From contig NZ_NOVE01000012.1 in NCBI RefSeq assembly GCF_002265625.1, forward strand, positions 1 through 64,000: a DNA stretch of 64,000 nucleotides, written 5' to 3'. The DNA is from Prevotella sp. 885 (GTDB taxonomy: Bacteria; Bacteroidota; Bacteroidia; Bacteroidales; Bacteroidaceae). This document shows, piece by piece, positions 1-8,067 of the stretch (the first letter of the stretch is position 1; every line of letters begins with the position of its first letter). The position numbers and the translations under genes were made by a program. Under the pieces are notes generated by a model, which saw only the letters and a list, made by a program, of their open reading frames with translations, ran no database searches and was not told where the DNA came from.

Positions 1-122
1 TATGTAAAGCGTTTCAGTAACACTTTTCCTGCATTGTAAAGTTATTCAGTAAAGGAACAAAATGAGAGTGAAGTAAATTAGTAAAACAACAAGAAAAGTG
101 TAAAGTAAAATCAGTTAAAGTC

Positions 123-182
123 AAAAGTGGCGCTATTGCATGATAAAAGTGGCGCTATTGTAGTGTAAAAGTGGCGCTATTG
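123..182 (+). repeat. Array of three 16-bp units at exact 22-bp period
   Basis: The 16-mer AAAAGTGGCGCTATTG occurs at 123, 145 and 167, with 6-bp variable spacers. A weaker relative may lie near 93-110. The period is not a multiple of three, so coding is unlikely. It equals about two helical turns, which would put every unit on one DNA face. A related array in the opposite orientation lies at 53163-53266. Bases 1-110 upstream are AT-rich and I see nothing else in them. Confidence 0.9.
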
Positions 183-360
183 CACCCTATTATGCTTGTT
201 TATATCCCTTATTCATTGCACACTTCTTTCCCAGTCAGCATAATCGACTGTGCGTAAATAAGTTATCGCTGCACGCTCAAAATTCGAGAATTTCGCACCA
301 AGGATTTCTTTGTGCGCTGAGCGAGGAGTATTGAGCGTTAGAAATGCAAATATTGTCTGG
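183..360 (+). repeat. Body of a dispersed repeat attached to the 22-bp array, copy 1
   Basis: This stretch directly follows the array and aligns with the reverse complement of 52981-53162 at roughly 80% identity by eye. Shared blocks include TGCACGCTCAAAA, AATTTCGCACCAA and AGAAATGCAAATATTGT. Copy 2 carries a 66-codon open frame, but the same frame in this copy has stops. That favours a non-coding element, or a decayed gene here. Confidence 0.8.
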
Positions 361-380
361 CAAACTAACCGATAAACAGG

Positions 381-546
381 AATTTATCTAACGAAGTTGA
401 GAGTTGAAATTTGAAATTTGAGAGTTCTTGCTAAGGCAAGCGGCAAAGCCGAGCGATGATTACTCTTATTAAGTATATTATAATCAATATGATTAACTAT
501 CATACATATCATAACTCTCAACTCTCCATTCTCAACTCTCAACTAA
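381..546. repeat. Inverted-repeat intergenic element, GTTGAGAGTT type, copy 1
   Basis: The left end carries GTTGAGAGTTGAAATTTGA and the right end carries its near-complement as repeated CTCTCAACTCTC words. The core holds AGTTCTTGC and GCCGAGCGATGA. The same end words and core reappear, with the core inverted, at 61922-62046. The size and terminal repeats suggest a MITE-like or REP-like element. No protein is encoded. Confidence 0.6.
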
Positions 547-585
547 ATAAACTGCAATTCACAAGCTGTCGAGGCAAACTTAGGA

Positions 586-608
586 GGCTATGGCGTCCCG
601 CCGTAGCC
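586..608. repeat. Hairpin of the GGCTATGGCG family, copy 1
   Basis: GGCTATGGCG and CGCCGTAGCC form a 10-bp stem (one G-U pair) around a 3-nt loop. The same hairpin occurs at 931-953, 13440-13462, 55991-56023 and 56112-56134. It is often next to GTGGGTGCGTG on one side and CCTCCTA(A/T)GTTTG on the other. Here it sits upstream of palindromic mosaic copy A. Confidence 0.8.
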
Positions 609-644
609 ACGCACCCACCCATAGCAGAAACGCCAATCAGCGCC

Positions 645-891
645 GTGTCTCGAGGGGACACGTATTCATCAGAAACCCACTACAAGCTCCGAAGGAGCGC
701 AGCTGTGGGATAACCTCCACACCATCCCTTGGTTCCGCAAAGCGGGACCGACTATCATCCTAAACATCATACGGGATGCATCAGTCCCCCTTCGGGGAAC
801 TATATGTGGTGGAGGTATCGTACGTACCCACAGCTGCGCTGCTTCGCAGCTTGCAGTGGGTTTCATGATATAGGTCCCGCTCCGCGGAACC
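645..891 (+). repeat. Palindromic mosaic repeat, copy A (diverged)
   Basis: A run of GC-rich hairpins in the same order as at 53406-53703 and 56218-56520. It starts with a GTGTCTCGAGGGGACAC hairpin. An arm around 670-712 (AAACCCACTACAAGCTCCGA) is matched by an inverted arm at about 826-865. Between them are hairpins of the GGTTCCGC/GCGGGACC type, and a final one lies at 873-891. Short frames across this stretch only translate the repeat and are not genes. Confidence 0.75.
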
Positions 892-930
892 CGCAGCTCA
901 TACTCAATCTGCTTGCATTTGTGGCTGCGG

Positions 931-953
931 GGCTACGGCGAGACGCCATAGCC
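931..953. repeat. Hairpin of the GGCTATGGCG family, copy 2
   Basis: GGCTACGGCG-AGA-CGCCATAGCC, inverted relative to the copy at 586-608, so the two bracket mosaic copy A. It is followed by CCTCCTAAGTTTG, a tail seen after other family members. Confidence 0.8.
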
Positions 954-990
954 TCCTAAGTTTGTCCCATAGCATACAGTCAACAAAAAA

Positions 991-1078
991 ATCATGTCTT
1001 CATGTCTTCCTGTCTGAAAAATCATGTCTTCTTGTCTTCATGTCTAAAAATCCCGTCTTCATGTCTTCCTGTCAAAAG
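991..1078 (+). repeat. Three imperfect ~30-bp direct repeats upstream of porP
   Basis: Units beginning ATCATGTCTTC or ATCCCGTCTTC start at about 991, 1021 and 1050. Each is built from TGTCTTC words separated by A-runs. They lie just upstream of the porP coding start. The frame through them is open but shows no protein-like features. Confidence 0.7.
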
Positions 1079-1156
1079 AAAACCTGCATTCTTGTCGGGA
1101 ACCTTATTTTTTTCTGCTTTTACACAATAATTATATTACATAAGCGTTATACATAC

Positions 1157-2095
1157 GTGTTTAAACGCAAGATAATTATAATATTCGGGCTTACGCTTGT
1201 CTCGCTTTTGAGCCATGCGCAGTACGACGTGTCCTTCAGTCACTACTTCGACATGGAACCGTCGTTTAATGCTGCGTCCGTAGGTAAACAGCCCAAGCTG
1301 AACGTCTCGGCAGCCTATGCCATCGACCTTGCCGGATTCAAGCATAACCCGCAGACCATGTACGCGGGCACCGACATGCCCTTTATGTTCCTCAAGACCA
1401 CGCACGGAGCCGGACTCCAGTTTATGAACGACAAGATAGGTCTGTTCACGCACCAGCGACTCGCCCTGCAGTACGCCGTCAAGATGAAGCTATTCGGCGG
1501 ACAACTCTCCACCGGCGTCTCGGCAGGAATGCTCAGCGAGAGCTTTGACGGTTCGAAGCTCGACCTCGAGGACTCCAGCGACCCCGCATTCACCTCGTCA
1601 AAGGTGGACGGCAACGCGCTCGACCTCGCCGTCGGACTCTATTACACCCACCGCAACTGGTATGCCGGCATCTCCGCACAGCACATCAATTCGCCCCTCG
1701 TCCGTCTCGGCGAGACCAACGAGCTGAAGGTGGACGCCACCTATTATTTGACCGGCGGATGCAATATTAAGCTGAGAAGTCCGTTTCTTACAATAAAGCC
1801 GTCCTTCCTTGTGCGCACGGACGGAGTGGCATATCGCGGCGACATCACCACGCGCCTCGTCTATACGCATGAGAAGAAGATGATGTACGTGGGAGCAGGA
1901 TATTCGCCCACCAACTCCGTGACGGTGCTCGTCGGAGGAAACGTACACGGCATCGTGATGGGCTATTCCTACGAGATGTATACCTCCGCCATCAATCCCG
2001 GCAACGGCAGCCACGAACTCTTCATCGGCTACCAGATGGACCTCAACCTTCAAAAGAAGGGAAAGAATCTCCACAAGAGCGTACGCATACTATAA
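1157..2095 (+). CDS. porP: PorP/SprF family type IX secretion system membrane protein
   Basis: About 312 residues. The frame is open back to a TTG at 962, but that part is repeat sequence. A GTG at 1157 gives a clean signal peptide: FKRK, a hydrophobic run, then SHAQ with likely cleavage after Ala. The mature start YDVSFSHYFDMEPSFNAA fits PorP/SprF proteins, which are predicted outer-membrane barrels tied to T9SS function. The pattern of alternating strands and the length suit the family. It sits 52 bp upstream of gldK and runs the same way, the usual porP-gldKLMN order. The exact start is inferred from the signal peptide, since no ribosome-binding site is evident. Confidence 0.88.
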   Translation: MFKRKIIIIFGLTLVSLLSHAQYDVSFSHYFDMEPSFNAASVGKQPKLNVSAAYAIDLAGFKHNPQTMYAGTDMPFMFLKTTHGAGLQFMNDKIGLFTHQRLALQYAVKMKLFGGQLSTGVSAGMLSESFDGSKLDLEDSSDPAFTSSKVDGNALDLAVGLYYTHRNWYAGISAQHINSPLVRLGETNELKVDATYYLTGGCNIKLRSPFLTIKPSFLVRTDGVAYRGDITTRLVYTHEKKMMYVGAGYSPTNSVTVLVGGNVHGIVMGYSYEMYTSAINPGNGSHELFIGYQMDLNLQKKGKNLHKSVRIL

Positions 2096-2147
2096 GAGAC
2101 TGACAAACAGACCATAATACTAAGAAAGAAAATCAGATAAAACATAG

Positions 2148-3602
2148 ATGAAAACAAGAAAAAGCATACTCCTACTTTGTGTCGTGGCATTCTCCATGAT
2201 ACTGACTGGCTGCTTCGGCAGCAAAGCCTCCTCGTCAGCAGGACGCGGCGGCGAAGTGGTCGGCGTGGGCGGACGTTCCTTCGCCGAACCGGCTCCCTAC
2301 GGCATGGTGAAGGTCGCAAGAGGCTACCTGCGCATGGGACTTGAGAAGCAGGACTCGCTCTGGGGAAAGCAGACACCCGTGAAGGACGTCTCTGTGGACG
2401 GATTCTGGATGGACGAGACAGAGGTGACCAACTCAAAATACAAGCAGTTCGTCATGTGGGTGCGTGACAGCATCATCCGCACACGCCTCGCTGACCCGCA
2501 GTATGGTGGCGACGAGACATACATGATAACAGAGGACAAGAACGGCGACCCCGTCACGCCACACCTCAACTGGAAGAAGCCGTTGCCACGCAAGCCCAAC
2601 GAGGACGAGCAGCGTGCCATCGAAAGCGTATATACACGCAACCCAATCACCGGCGAGAAGATGCTCGACTATCGTCAGCTCAACTATCGCTATGAGGTGT
2701 ATGACTATACGGCTGCAGCTCTGCGCCGCAACCGCCTCAATCCTGAGGAGCGCAATCTCAACACCGACGTAAAGGTAAATCCCGACGAGGTGGTGATGAT
2801 ATCGAAGGACACGGCTTACATCGACGACGAGGGACGCATCGTACGCGAGACAGTCAACCGTCAGCTCTCCGGTCCGTGGGACTTCCTCAACACATATATA
2901 GTAAATGTATATCCTGATACGACGTGCTGGGTGAACGACTTCCAGAACGCCGAGAACGAAACATACCTGCGCAACTACTTCTCTAATCCCGCCTATAACG
3001 ACTATCCCGTCGTGGGCGTGACATGGGAGCAGGCCAATGCCTTCTGCGCATGGCGCACCGACTATCTGCTTAAGGGTCTTGGCCCTGAGGCACGCTTCGT
3101 GCAGCGTTATCGTCTGCCGACCGAGGCGGAGTGGGAGTATGCTGCACGCGGAAAGGGCGGCAACGAGTTTCCGTGGGAAGACAAGAGCGTGAAGAGCGGC
3201 GACGGATGCTTCTTCGCCAACTTCAAACCCGACCGAGGCAACTACACCAAGGACGGCAACCTCATCACGTCAAAGGTGGGAATATATAACGCCAACTCTA
3301 ACGGACTCTTCGATATGGCTGGCAACGTGGCAGAGTGGACCAGCACCGTATTCACCGAAGCTGGCGTGGAGGCGATGAACGACCTCAACCCGACGCTCTC
3401 CTATAACGCAGCCAAGGAAGACCCCTACCGTCTGAAGAAGAAGAGCGTGCGCGGAGGATCGTGGAAAGACCCCGAGTCGTTCATCCGTGCGGCATGGCGA
3501 ACATGGGAATATCAGAACCAGCCCCGCTGCTACATCGGCTTCCGCTGCGTACGCAGTCTTGCAAGCACGTCCAGCGTGAAGGGTAAGCACAAGAAGAAGT
3601 AG
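2148..3602 (+). CDS. gldK: T9SS ring lipoprotein GldK (PorK)
   Basis: 484 residues. The signal peptide ends in the lipobox LTGC (Cys about residue 22), so this should be a lipoprotein. The rest is a formylglycine-generating-enzyme/sulfatase-modifying fold: RLPTEAEWEYAARG, GLFDMAGNVAEWTS, SVRGGSWKD and a terminal YIGFRCVR. In GldK this fold is structural. GldK and GldN form the periplasmic ring of the type IX secretion apparatus. Gene order (porP before, gldL 35 bp after) confirms the assignment over a stand-alone FGE-like protein. The C-terminus is lysine-rich (KGKHKKK). Confidence 0.95.
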   Translation: MKTRKSILLLCVVAFSMILTGCFGSKASSSAGRGGEVVGVGGRSFAEPAPYGMVKVARGYLRMGLEKQDSLWGKQTPVKDVSVDGFWMDETEVTNSKYKQFVMWVRDSIIRTRLADPQYGGDETYMITEDKNGDPVTPHLNWKKPLPRKPNEDEQRAIESVYTRNPITGEKMLDYRQLNYRYEVYDYTAAALRRNRLNPEERNLNTDVKVNPDEVVMISKDTAYIDDEGRIVRETVNRQLSGPWDFLNTYIVNVYPDTTCWVNDFQNAENETYLRNYFSNPAYNDYPVVGVTWEQANAFCAWRTDYLLKGLGPEARFVQRYRLPTEAEWEYAARGKGGNEFPWEDKSVKSGDGCFFANFKPDRGNYTKDGNLITSKVGIYNANSNGLFDMAGNVAEWTSTVFTEAGVEAMNDLNPTLSYNAAKEDPYRLKKKSVRGGSWKDPESFIRAAWRTWEYQNQPRCYIGFRCVRSLASTSSVKGKHKKK

Positions 3603-3637
3603 AAAAAATCCTAAATAAACTCTAAACACCAAAGATC

Positions 3638-4510
3638 ATGACAGTATATAGCAAATTCAACATAGTCTACCATCTCCAGAAATGGATGGACAGTGTCCCC
3701 GGACAGACCTTCCTCAACTATGCGTATAGCTGGGGCGCCTCTGTCGTTATCCTCGGTACGCTCTTCAAGCTGACTCACCTTCCGGGAGCCAACATCATGC
3801 TTTTCGCAGGTATGGGCACTGAGGTGTTTGTGTTCTTCCTTTCAGCCTTCGACCGTCCCTTCGACAAGACGCAGGACGGCAAGGAGCTGCCCACCCATAT
3901 CGATGACGAGGAGATAGACAATGAAGAGGCAGAAGTGGAGGCAGCTTACGAGGCTGGCAGAAACGGAGAGTCGCCCGCTGAGGCAGCAGCCCACGTGGGT
4001 GCAGCCGTAGGTGGTGGCGGAACCATCATCATCGGTGGAGCCGTGTCATCTGGCGAGGCCGTGCAGGGTGGCGTATTCCAGGGCGGCGCAGCTGTTCAGA
4101 GTGGCGTAGCCGGAGCTGGCGTAGCTGCCGGTTCGGACGCAGCAGCCGTGAACGTGGCAGCCGCAGCAGCCGACTTTGCCGCCAACCGTGAGGTGGCTGT
4201 GCAGCTGGCAGACGCCCAGGCAAGCTACTTGGAGCAGCTCAAGAACCTCACCGAAACCCTTCAGAAGGTGTCGGAGCAGAGCGTCCGCCTTACACGAGAC
4301 AGCGAGGAGATGGAGAATCTCAACCGTACGCTTACCGGCATCTGCAAGGTTTACGAGATGCAGCTCAAGGGAGCCAGCCAGCAGATTGGCACAATCGACC
4401 AGATTAACGAGCAGAGCCGCCACATGGCACAGCAGATTGAACAGCTCAACTCTATATACGCCCGCATGATTGAAGCCATGACTGTGAACATGAACCTCAA
4501 TCAGAAGTAA
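3638..4510 (+). CDS. gldL: T9SS motor protein GldL
   Basis: 290 residues. Two hydrophobic helices lie in the first ~75 residues (around FLNYAYSWGASVVILGTLF and NIMLFAGMGTEVFVFFLSAF), followed by a long cytoplasmic part. GldL and GldM form the proton-driven inner-membrane motor of T9SS and gliding. Residues about 105-185 are strikingly rich in Gly, Ala and Val, a low-complexity linker. After it comes a helical, probably coiled-coil region (VQLADAQASYLEQLKNL onward) to the C-terminus. It is flanked by gldK and gldM with short gaps. Confidence 0.95.
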   Translation: MTVYSKFNIVYHLQKWMDSVPGQTFLNYAYSWGASVVILGTLFKLTHLPGANIMLFAGMGTEVFVFFLSAFDRPFDKTQDGKELPTHIDDEEIDNEEAEVEAAYEAGRNGESPAEAAAHVGAAVGGGGTIIIGGAVSSGEAVQGGVFQGGAAVQSGVAGAGVAAGSDAAAVNVAAAAADFAANREVAVQLADAQASYLEQLKNLTETLQKVSEQSVRLTRDSEEMENLNRTLTGICKVYEMQLKGASQQIGTIDQINEQSRHMAQQIEQLNSIYARMIEAMTVNMNLNQK

Positions 4511-4533
4511 AGAAAAAGGAGCAGACAAAGAAT

Positions 4534-6078
4534 ATGGCAATAAAGAAGAGAACCATATCACCCCGCCAGAAGATGATCAACCTCATGTATGTGGTGCTCA
4601 TGGCTATGCTGGCGTTGAACATCTCGTCAGAGGTGCTCAACGGATTCTCCATCGTGGAGGAAAGCCTTAACCGCACCACTGCAAACTCTTCCAAGGAGAA
4701 CGAGGTGCTCTATGGCAACTTCGCGGAGCAGATGAAGGCCAACCCGCAGAAGGTGAAGGAGTGGTTTGAGAAGGCCACGGCGGTGAAGCGCATGAGCGAT
4801 TCGCTCTACAACTTCGCGCAGAGCCTCAAGGAGCAGATTGTGCTTGAGGCGGACGGCAAGGACGGCAACATCTACGACATAAAGAACAAGGACAACCTTG
4901 AGGCGGCAAGCCACGTGATGCTCGCTCCCGGAACAGGTCAGGGCAAGCGTCTTTACAACGCCATCATCTCTTTCCGTCAGCGCATCCTAAGCATGGTGAC
5001 TGACCCGCATCAGCGCTCCATCATAGAGAGCAACCTTACCACCAAGCTGCCGAAGAACGCTCATACGATGGGCAAGAACTGGCAGGAATACATGTTTGAG
5101 GACATGCCGGTGGCTGGTGCCGTGACGCTTCTCTCAAAGCTTCAGAGCGACGTGCGCTACGCTGAAGGCGAAGTGCTCCACACTCTTGTTGCCAACATCG
5201 ACATGAAGGACATCCGCGTCAACAAGCTCAGCGCCTTCGTCATTCCCGAATCGAAGACCGTCATAAGCGGCGACCAGTTCTCGGCACAGATTGTCATGGC
5301 AGCCGTGGACACCACACAGCAGCCCGAAATCTACGTCGGCGGACAGCGCATCAGCAACGGACTCTATCGCTTCACGGCTGGAGCGGTGGGCGAGCATTCC
5401 TTCGGAGGATACATCACCATGCGTGACGGCAGCGGCAATGTCATCCGTCGCAACTTCACACAGAAATACACCGTAGTGGCACCGAGCGCTACTGTTTCGG
5501 CAGACCTCATGAACGTGCTCTACGCAGGATATGACAACCCCATCAGCGTCAGCATTCCGGGCGTGCCTCTCAGCGCCGTATCGGCTTCAATGTCGGGCGG
5601 TTCGTTCCGCAGCATCGGCATGGGACGCTACATAGCACGTCCTTCAGCCGTAGGCAGCGACGTCACCATCAGCGTGGCAAGCAACGACAACGGCAAGTCA
5701 CGCCAGATGGGCAAGTTCACGTTCCACGTACGCAAGTTGCCCGATCCGGCTGCTTACCTCAGCATAGGCACCGACCGCTTCCGTGGCGGCGGACTGGCAA
5801 AGGCTTCGCTTATGGGCGCTCACGGCATCAAGGCAGCCATCGACGACGGCATCCTCGACATCGAATTCAAGATAACCGGCTTCGAGACCGTCTTCTTCGA
5901 CAATATGGGTAACGCCGTTCCGATGGCGTCAGCAGGCGCTTCATTCTCAGAGCGTCAGCGCGACACCTTCCGCAAGCTGTCGCGTGGCAAGCGCTTCTAC
6001 ATCTCGCGCATCACGGCAGTGGGCCCCGACGGCATCGCAAGAAAGCTGAACGGATCGATGGAAGTGATAGTCAAGTAA
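4534..6078 (+). CDS. gldM: T9SS motor protein GldM
   Basis: 514 residues, typical for GldM. The N-terminus is cytoplasmic (SPRQKMINLMYVVLMAMLAL), with one membrane helix at about residues 15-35. The rest is a long periplasmic part expected to fold into the stacked domains (D1-D4) that link the motor to the GldK/GldN ring. The motif MINLMYVVLMAMLALN is characteristic of the family. The start lies 24 bp after gldL and the gene ends 37 bp before gldN, so co-transcription is likely. Confidence 0.95.
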   Translation: MAIKKRTISPRQKMINLMYVVLMAMLALNISSEVLNGFSIVEESLNRTTANSSKENEVLYGNFAEQMKANPQKVKEWFEKATAVKRMSDSLYNFAQSLKEQIVLEADGKDGNIYDIKNKDNLEAASHVMLAPGTGQGKRLYNAIISFRQRILSMVTDPHQRSIIESNLTTKLPKNAHTMGKNWQEYMFEDMPVAGAVTLLSKLQSDVRYAEGEVLHTLVANIDMKDIRVNKLSAFVIPESKTVISGDQFSAQIVMAAVDTTQQPEIYVGGQRISNGLYRFTAGAVGEHSFGGYITMRDGSGNVIRRNFTQKYTVVAPSATVSADLMNVLYAGYDNPISVSIPGVPLSAVSASMSGGSFRSIGMGRYIARPSAVGSDVTISVASNDNGKSRQMGKFTFHVRKLPDPAAYLSIGTDRFRGGGLAKASLMGAHGIKAAIDDGILDIEFKITGFETVFFDNMGNAVPMASAGASFSERQRDTFRKLSRGKRFYISRITAVGPDGIARKLNGSMEVIVK

Positions 6079-6114
6079 GTAAATACATAATACAGCACAA
6101 CCAAATACTGAAAA

Positions 6115-7158
6115 ATGAAGAAAGTAATAATGATACTGCTTGCAGCCTTCTTCGCTTCGGAGATGGCGACAGCCCAGCCGGCGGCACGCCGTCGTGAGCA
6201 GGCACAGCAGAAGCAGCAGAGCGACCAGGGTCTGAGCGTACGCGCCCAGATATCCTTCCCCACGCAGAAAGCGATGGACGAGGACGTGACGTGGCGCCGC
6301 GATATCTACCGTGAGATAAACCTCACCGAGGACGCCAACGCCGGACTCTACTATCCCGTGGAGCCGGTAGGCTCGCAGATGAACCTCTTCACCTACATCT
6401 TCAAGCTGGTGATGCGCCGCGCCATCACGGCTTATGAGTATCGTCTGGACGGCAACGAGGTGTTTGACGAAGCCTCGAAGGTGAACCTCAAGTCGCTTCT
6501 CGACAACTATCACATCTTCTATGAGCGCACCGACCGTGGCATCCGCATCGACGACAGCGACATTCCGTCGCGCGAGGTGATGGCATACTACGTGAAGGAG
6601 TCGGCTTATTACGACGACCGCAACTCGGCTTTCCACACGAAGGTGTTGGCTCTGTGCCCTATCTTGAAGCGTGAGGACGACTTCGGAGACGCTGCCACAA
6701 GCTATCCTCTCTTCTGGGTGAAGTACGACGATCTGGCTCCGTTCCTCACCAAGCAGACCATCATGACCTCCAATCTCAACAATGCCGCCACTATGTCCAT
6801 GGACGACTTCTTCACGAAGAACATGTACAAGGGCAAGATATACAAGACCACGAACATGCTGGGCAAGACGCTCGCACAGTATTGTCCCACGGATTCTGCC
6901 ATGAAGAAGGAGCAGAAGCGCATCGAGGGCGAGCTGCAGGCGTTCGAACAGAACGTATGGGGCAAGCCTGAGCCGAAGGACTCGCTGGACAGCATCGCTG
7001 CCGTGGACAAGAAGGCAGCCAAGGCATTGAAGAAGAAAAACCGCCGCGCCGGTGGAACCACCACTAAGAGAACAAAGGTGAAGAAGCAGCATCCCGCATC
7101 ATCGTCTTCGTCATCGTCAGGTTCGGCACGTGTTACGGTTCGCAGACAAAGACATTAA
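6115..7158 (+). CDS. gldN: T9SS ring protein GldN (PorN)
   Basis: 347 residues with an N-terminal signal peptide (MKKVIMILLAAFFASEMATAQ). The conserved body reads VTWRRDIYREINLTEDANAG, then YPVEPVGSQMNLF. GldN pairs with GldK in the periplasmic ring. The end is unusual in composition: from about residue 300 it is lysine-rich and then has a seven-serine run before VTVRRQRH. It is the last gene of the porP-gldKLMN set. A short hairpin follows at 7167-7187. Confidence 0.94.
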   Translation: MKKVIMILLAAFFASEMATAQPAARRREQAQQKQQSDQGLSVRAQISFPTQKAMDEDVTWRRDIYREINLTEDANAGLYYPVEPVGSQMNLFTYIFKLVMRRAITAYEYRLDGNEVFDEASKVNLKSLLDNYHIFYERTDRGIRIDDSDIPSREVMAYYVKESAYYDDRNSAFHTKVLALCPILKREDDFGDAATSYPLFWVKYDDLAPFLTKQTIMTSNLNNAATMSMDDFFTKNMYKGKIYKTTNMLGKTLAQYCPTDSAMKKEQKRIEGELQAFEQNVWGKPEPKDSLDSIAAVDKKAAKALKKKNRRAGGTTTKRTKVKKQHPASSSSSSSGSARVTVRRQRH

Positions 7159-7166
7159 AGCAAGGC

Positions 7167-7187
7167 GTAGGAGCTCACAGCTCCTAC
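7167..7187. terminator. Hairpin after gldN
   Basis: GTAGGAGCT-CAC-AGCTCCTAC forms a perfect 9-bp stem with a 3-nt loop, 9 bp past the gldN stop. It is followed by ATTT and not a strong T-run, so it may be a weak terminator or an mRNA end-stabilising structure. Confidence 0.55.
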
Positions 7188-7230
7188 ATTTGCCATTAAG
7201 TTATATTTATTAACTAACAACAAAAAAGGT

Positions 7231-7878
7231 ATGAAGAAATTATTTACAGCAGCTATCGTTGCCCTTTCGATGATGTTCGGCGCCAACAACGCTCAGGCGC
7301 AGGTGCAGTTCGGTATCAAGGGTGGTCTTAACGTTACAAGCATGAGCCTCGACAAGGACAAGCTCCTCGACACAGAAAACCAGGCAGGCTTCTTCATCGG
7401 TCCGACCGTGAAGTTCACCCTTCCCATCGTAGGACTCGGCATTGACGCTTCTGCACTCTATGACCAGCGCGAGGCAAAGATCAAGGGCGACGGCGACGAC
7501 AAAGACATCACATCAGCAAGACTGAAGACCCAAGCCATCAACATTCCTATCAACTTACGCTATGGCGTAGGTCTCGGTAGCGTAGCCAACGTCTTCTTCT
7601 TCGCAGGTCCGCAGTTCGGATTCAACGTAGGCGACAAGAACAAGTCAATCTTCAAGGACGCAGCAGAATGGAAGCTCAAGTCTTCCAACTTCAGCGTTAA
7701 CGTAGGTCTTGGCTTCACCGTCCTCAGCCACCTTCAGGTGTCTGCCAACTATAACATCGCTTGCGGCAAGACCGGCGACGTTACCGTTTCTGACGCAGCT
7801 AGCACAGCTCTCCAGGAGATGATTGGCAACAGCGGCAAGGCCAATGCATGGCAGGTAGGCTTGGCTTACTACTTCTAA
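7231..7878 (+). CDS. Outer-membrane beta-barrel protein (porin family)
   Basis: 215 residues. The signal peptide is MKKLFTAAIVALSMMFGANNAQAQ, with cleavage likely after AQA. The mature protein starts VQFGIKGGLNVTSMS, typical of the small 8-stranded barrels annotated as outer membrane protein beta-barrel domain (PF13568-like). It ends with aromatic YYF, as barrel proteins often do. It lies 72 bp after gldN on the same strand and is followed by a strong terminator. I see nothing that ties it to secretion, and the hairpin at 7167 may separate it from the gld operon. Confidence 0.85.
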   Translation: MKKLFTAAIVALSMMFGANNAQAQVQFGIKGGLNVTSMSLDKDKLLDTENQAGFFIGPTVKFTLPIVGLGIDASALYDQREAKIKGDGDDKDITSARLKTQAINIPINLRYGVGLGSVANVFFFAGPQFGFNVGDKNKSIFKDAAEWKLKSSNFSVNVGLGFTVLSHLQVSANYNIACGKTGDVTVSDAASTALQEMIGNSGKANAWQVGLAYYF

Positions 7879-7897
7879 AGAGTTATTCACTCAACAT

Positions 7898-7934
7898 AAT
7901 AGCGGGGGCGTAAACCTCCGCTATTTTCTTTTTA
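7898..7934 (+). terminator. Intrinsic terminator
   Basis: AATAGCGGGGG pairs with CCTCCGCTATT (11 bp, one G-U) around CGTAAA, followed by a T-rich tail. It ends the barrel gene transcript. Confidence 0.85.
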
Positions 7935-8033
7935 TCACACAATTACTGTCCGCAAGTATAAATCCAAACCATTAAATTCCCGTCTATACCAATTTTATTA
8001 GTCCATATTAGTTCTTATATCATTATTTTAACG

Positions 8034-8041
8034 TACCTTTG
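8034..8041 (+). promoter_or_regulatory. Bacteroides-type -7 box for the 8068 operon
   Basis: TACCTTTG matches TAnnTTTG, 26 bp upstream of the ATG at 8068. No clear -33 TTG is seen at the ideal distance. Confidence 0.5.
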
Positions 8042-8067
8042 TCAACGTAAAATAATGGTATATATTT

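Noticed and set aside
123..182. CRISPR array
   Set aside because: Repeat-spacer geometry is 16 + 6 bp, far below any CRISPR, and no cas gene is present in the window.
456..959. Short frames of 65-85 codons on both strands
   Set aside because: They lie wholly in hairpin-rich repeat DNA and their translations only reflect the repeat; similar frames appear at 53426-53728 and 56238-56544 for the same reason.
962..1156. N-terminal extension of porP from a TTG at 962
   Set aside because: It covers direct repeats with no protein character and would bury the signal peptide; the GTG at 1157 gives a proper one.
5947..7092. Long antisense frame (381 codons) opposite gldM/gldN
   Set aside because: Shadow of GC-rich codon usage in the real genes; no motif, no start context. 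The same holds for 15256-16254 and 56808-57818.
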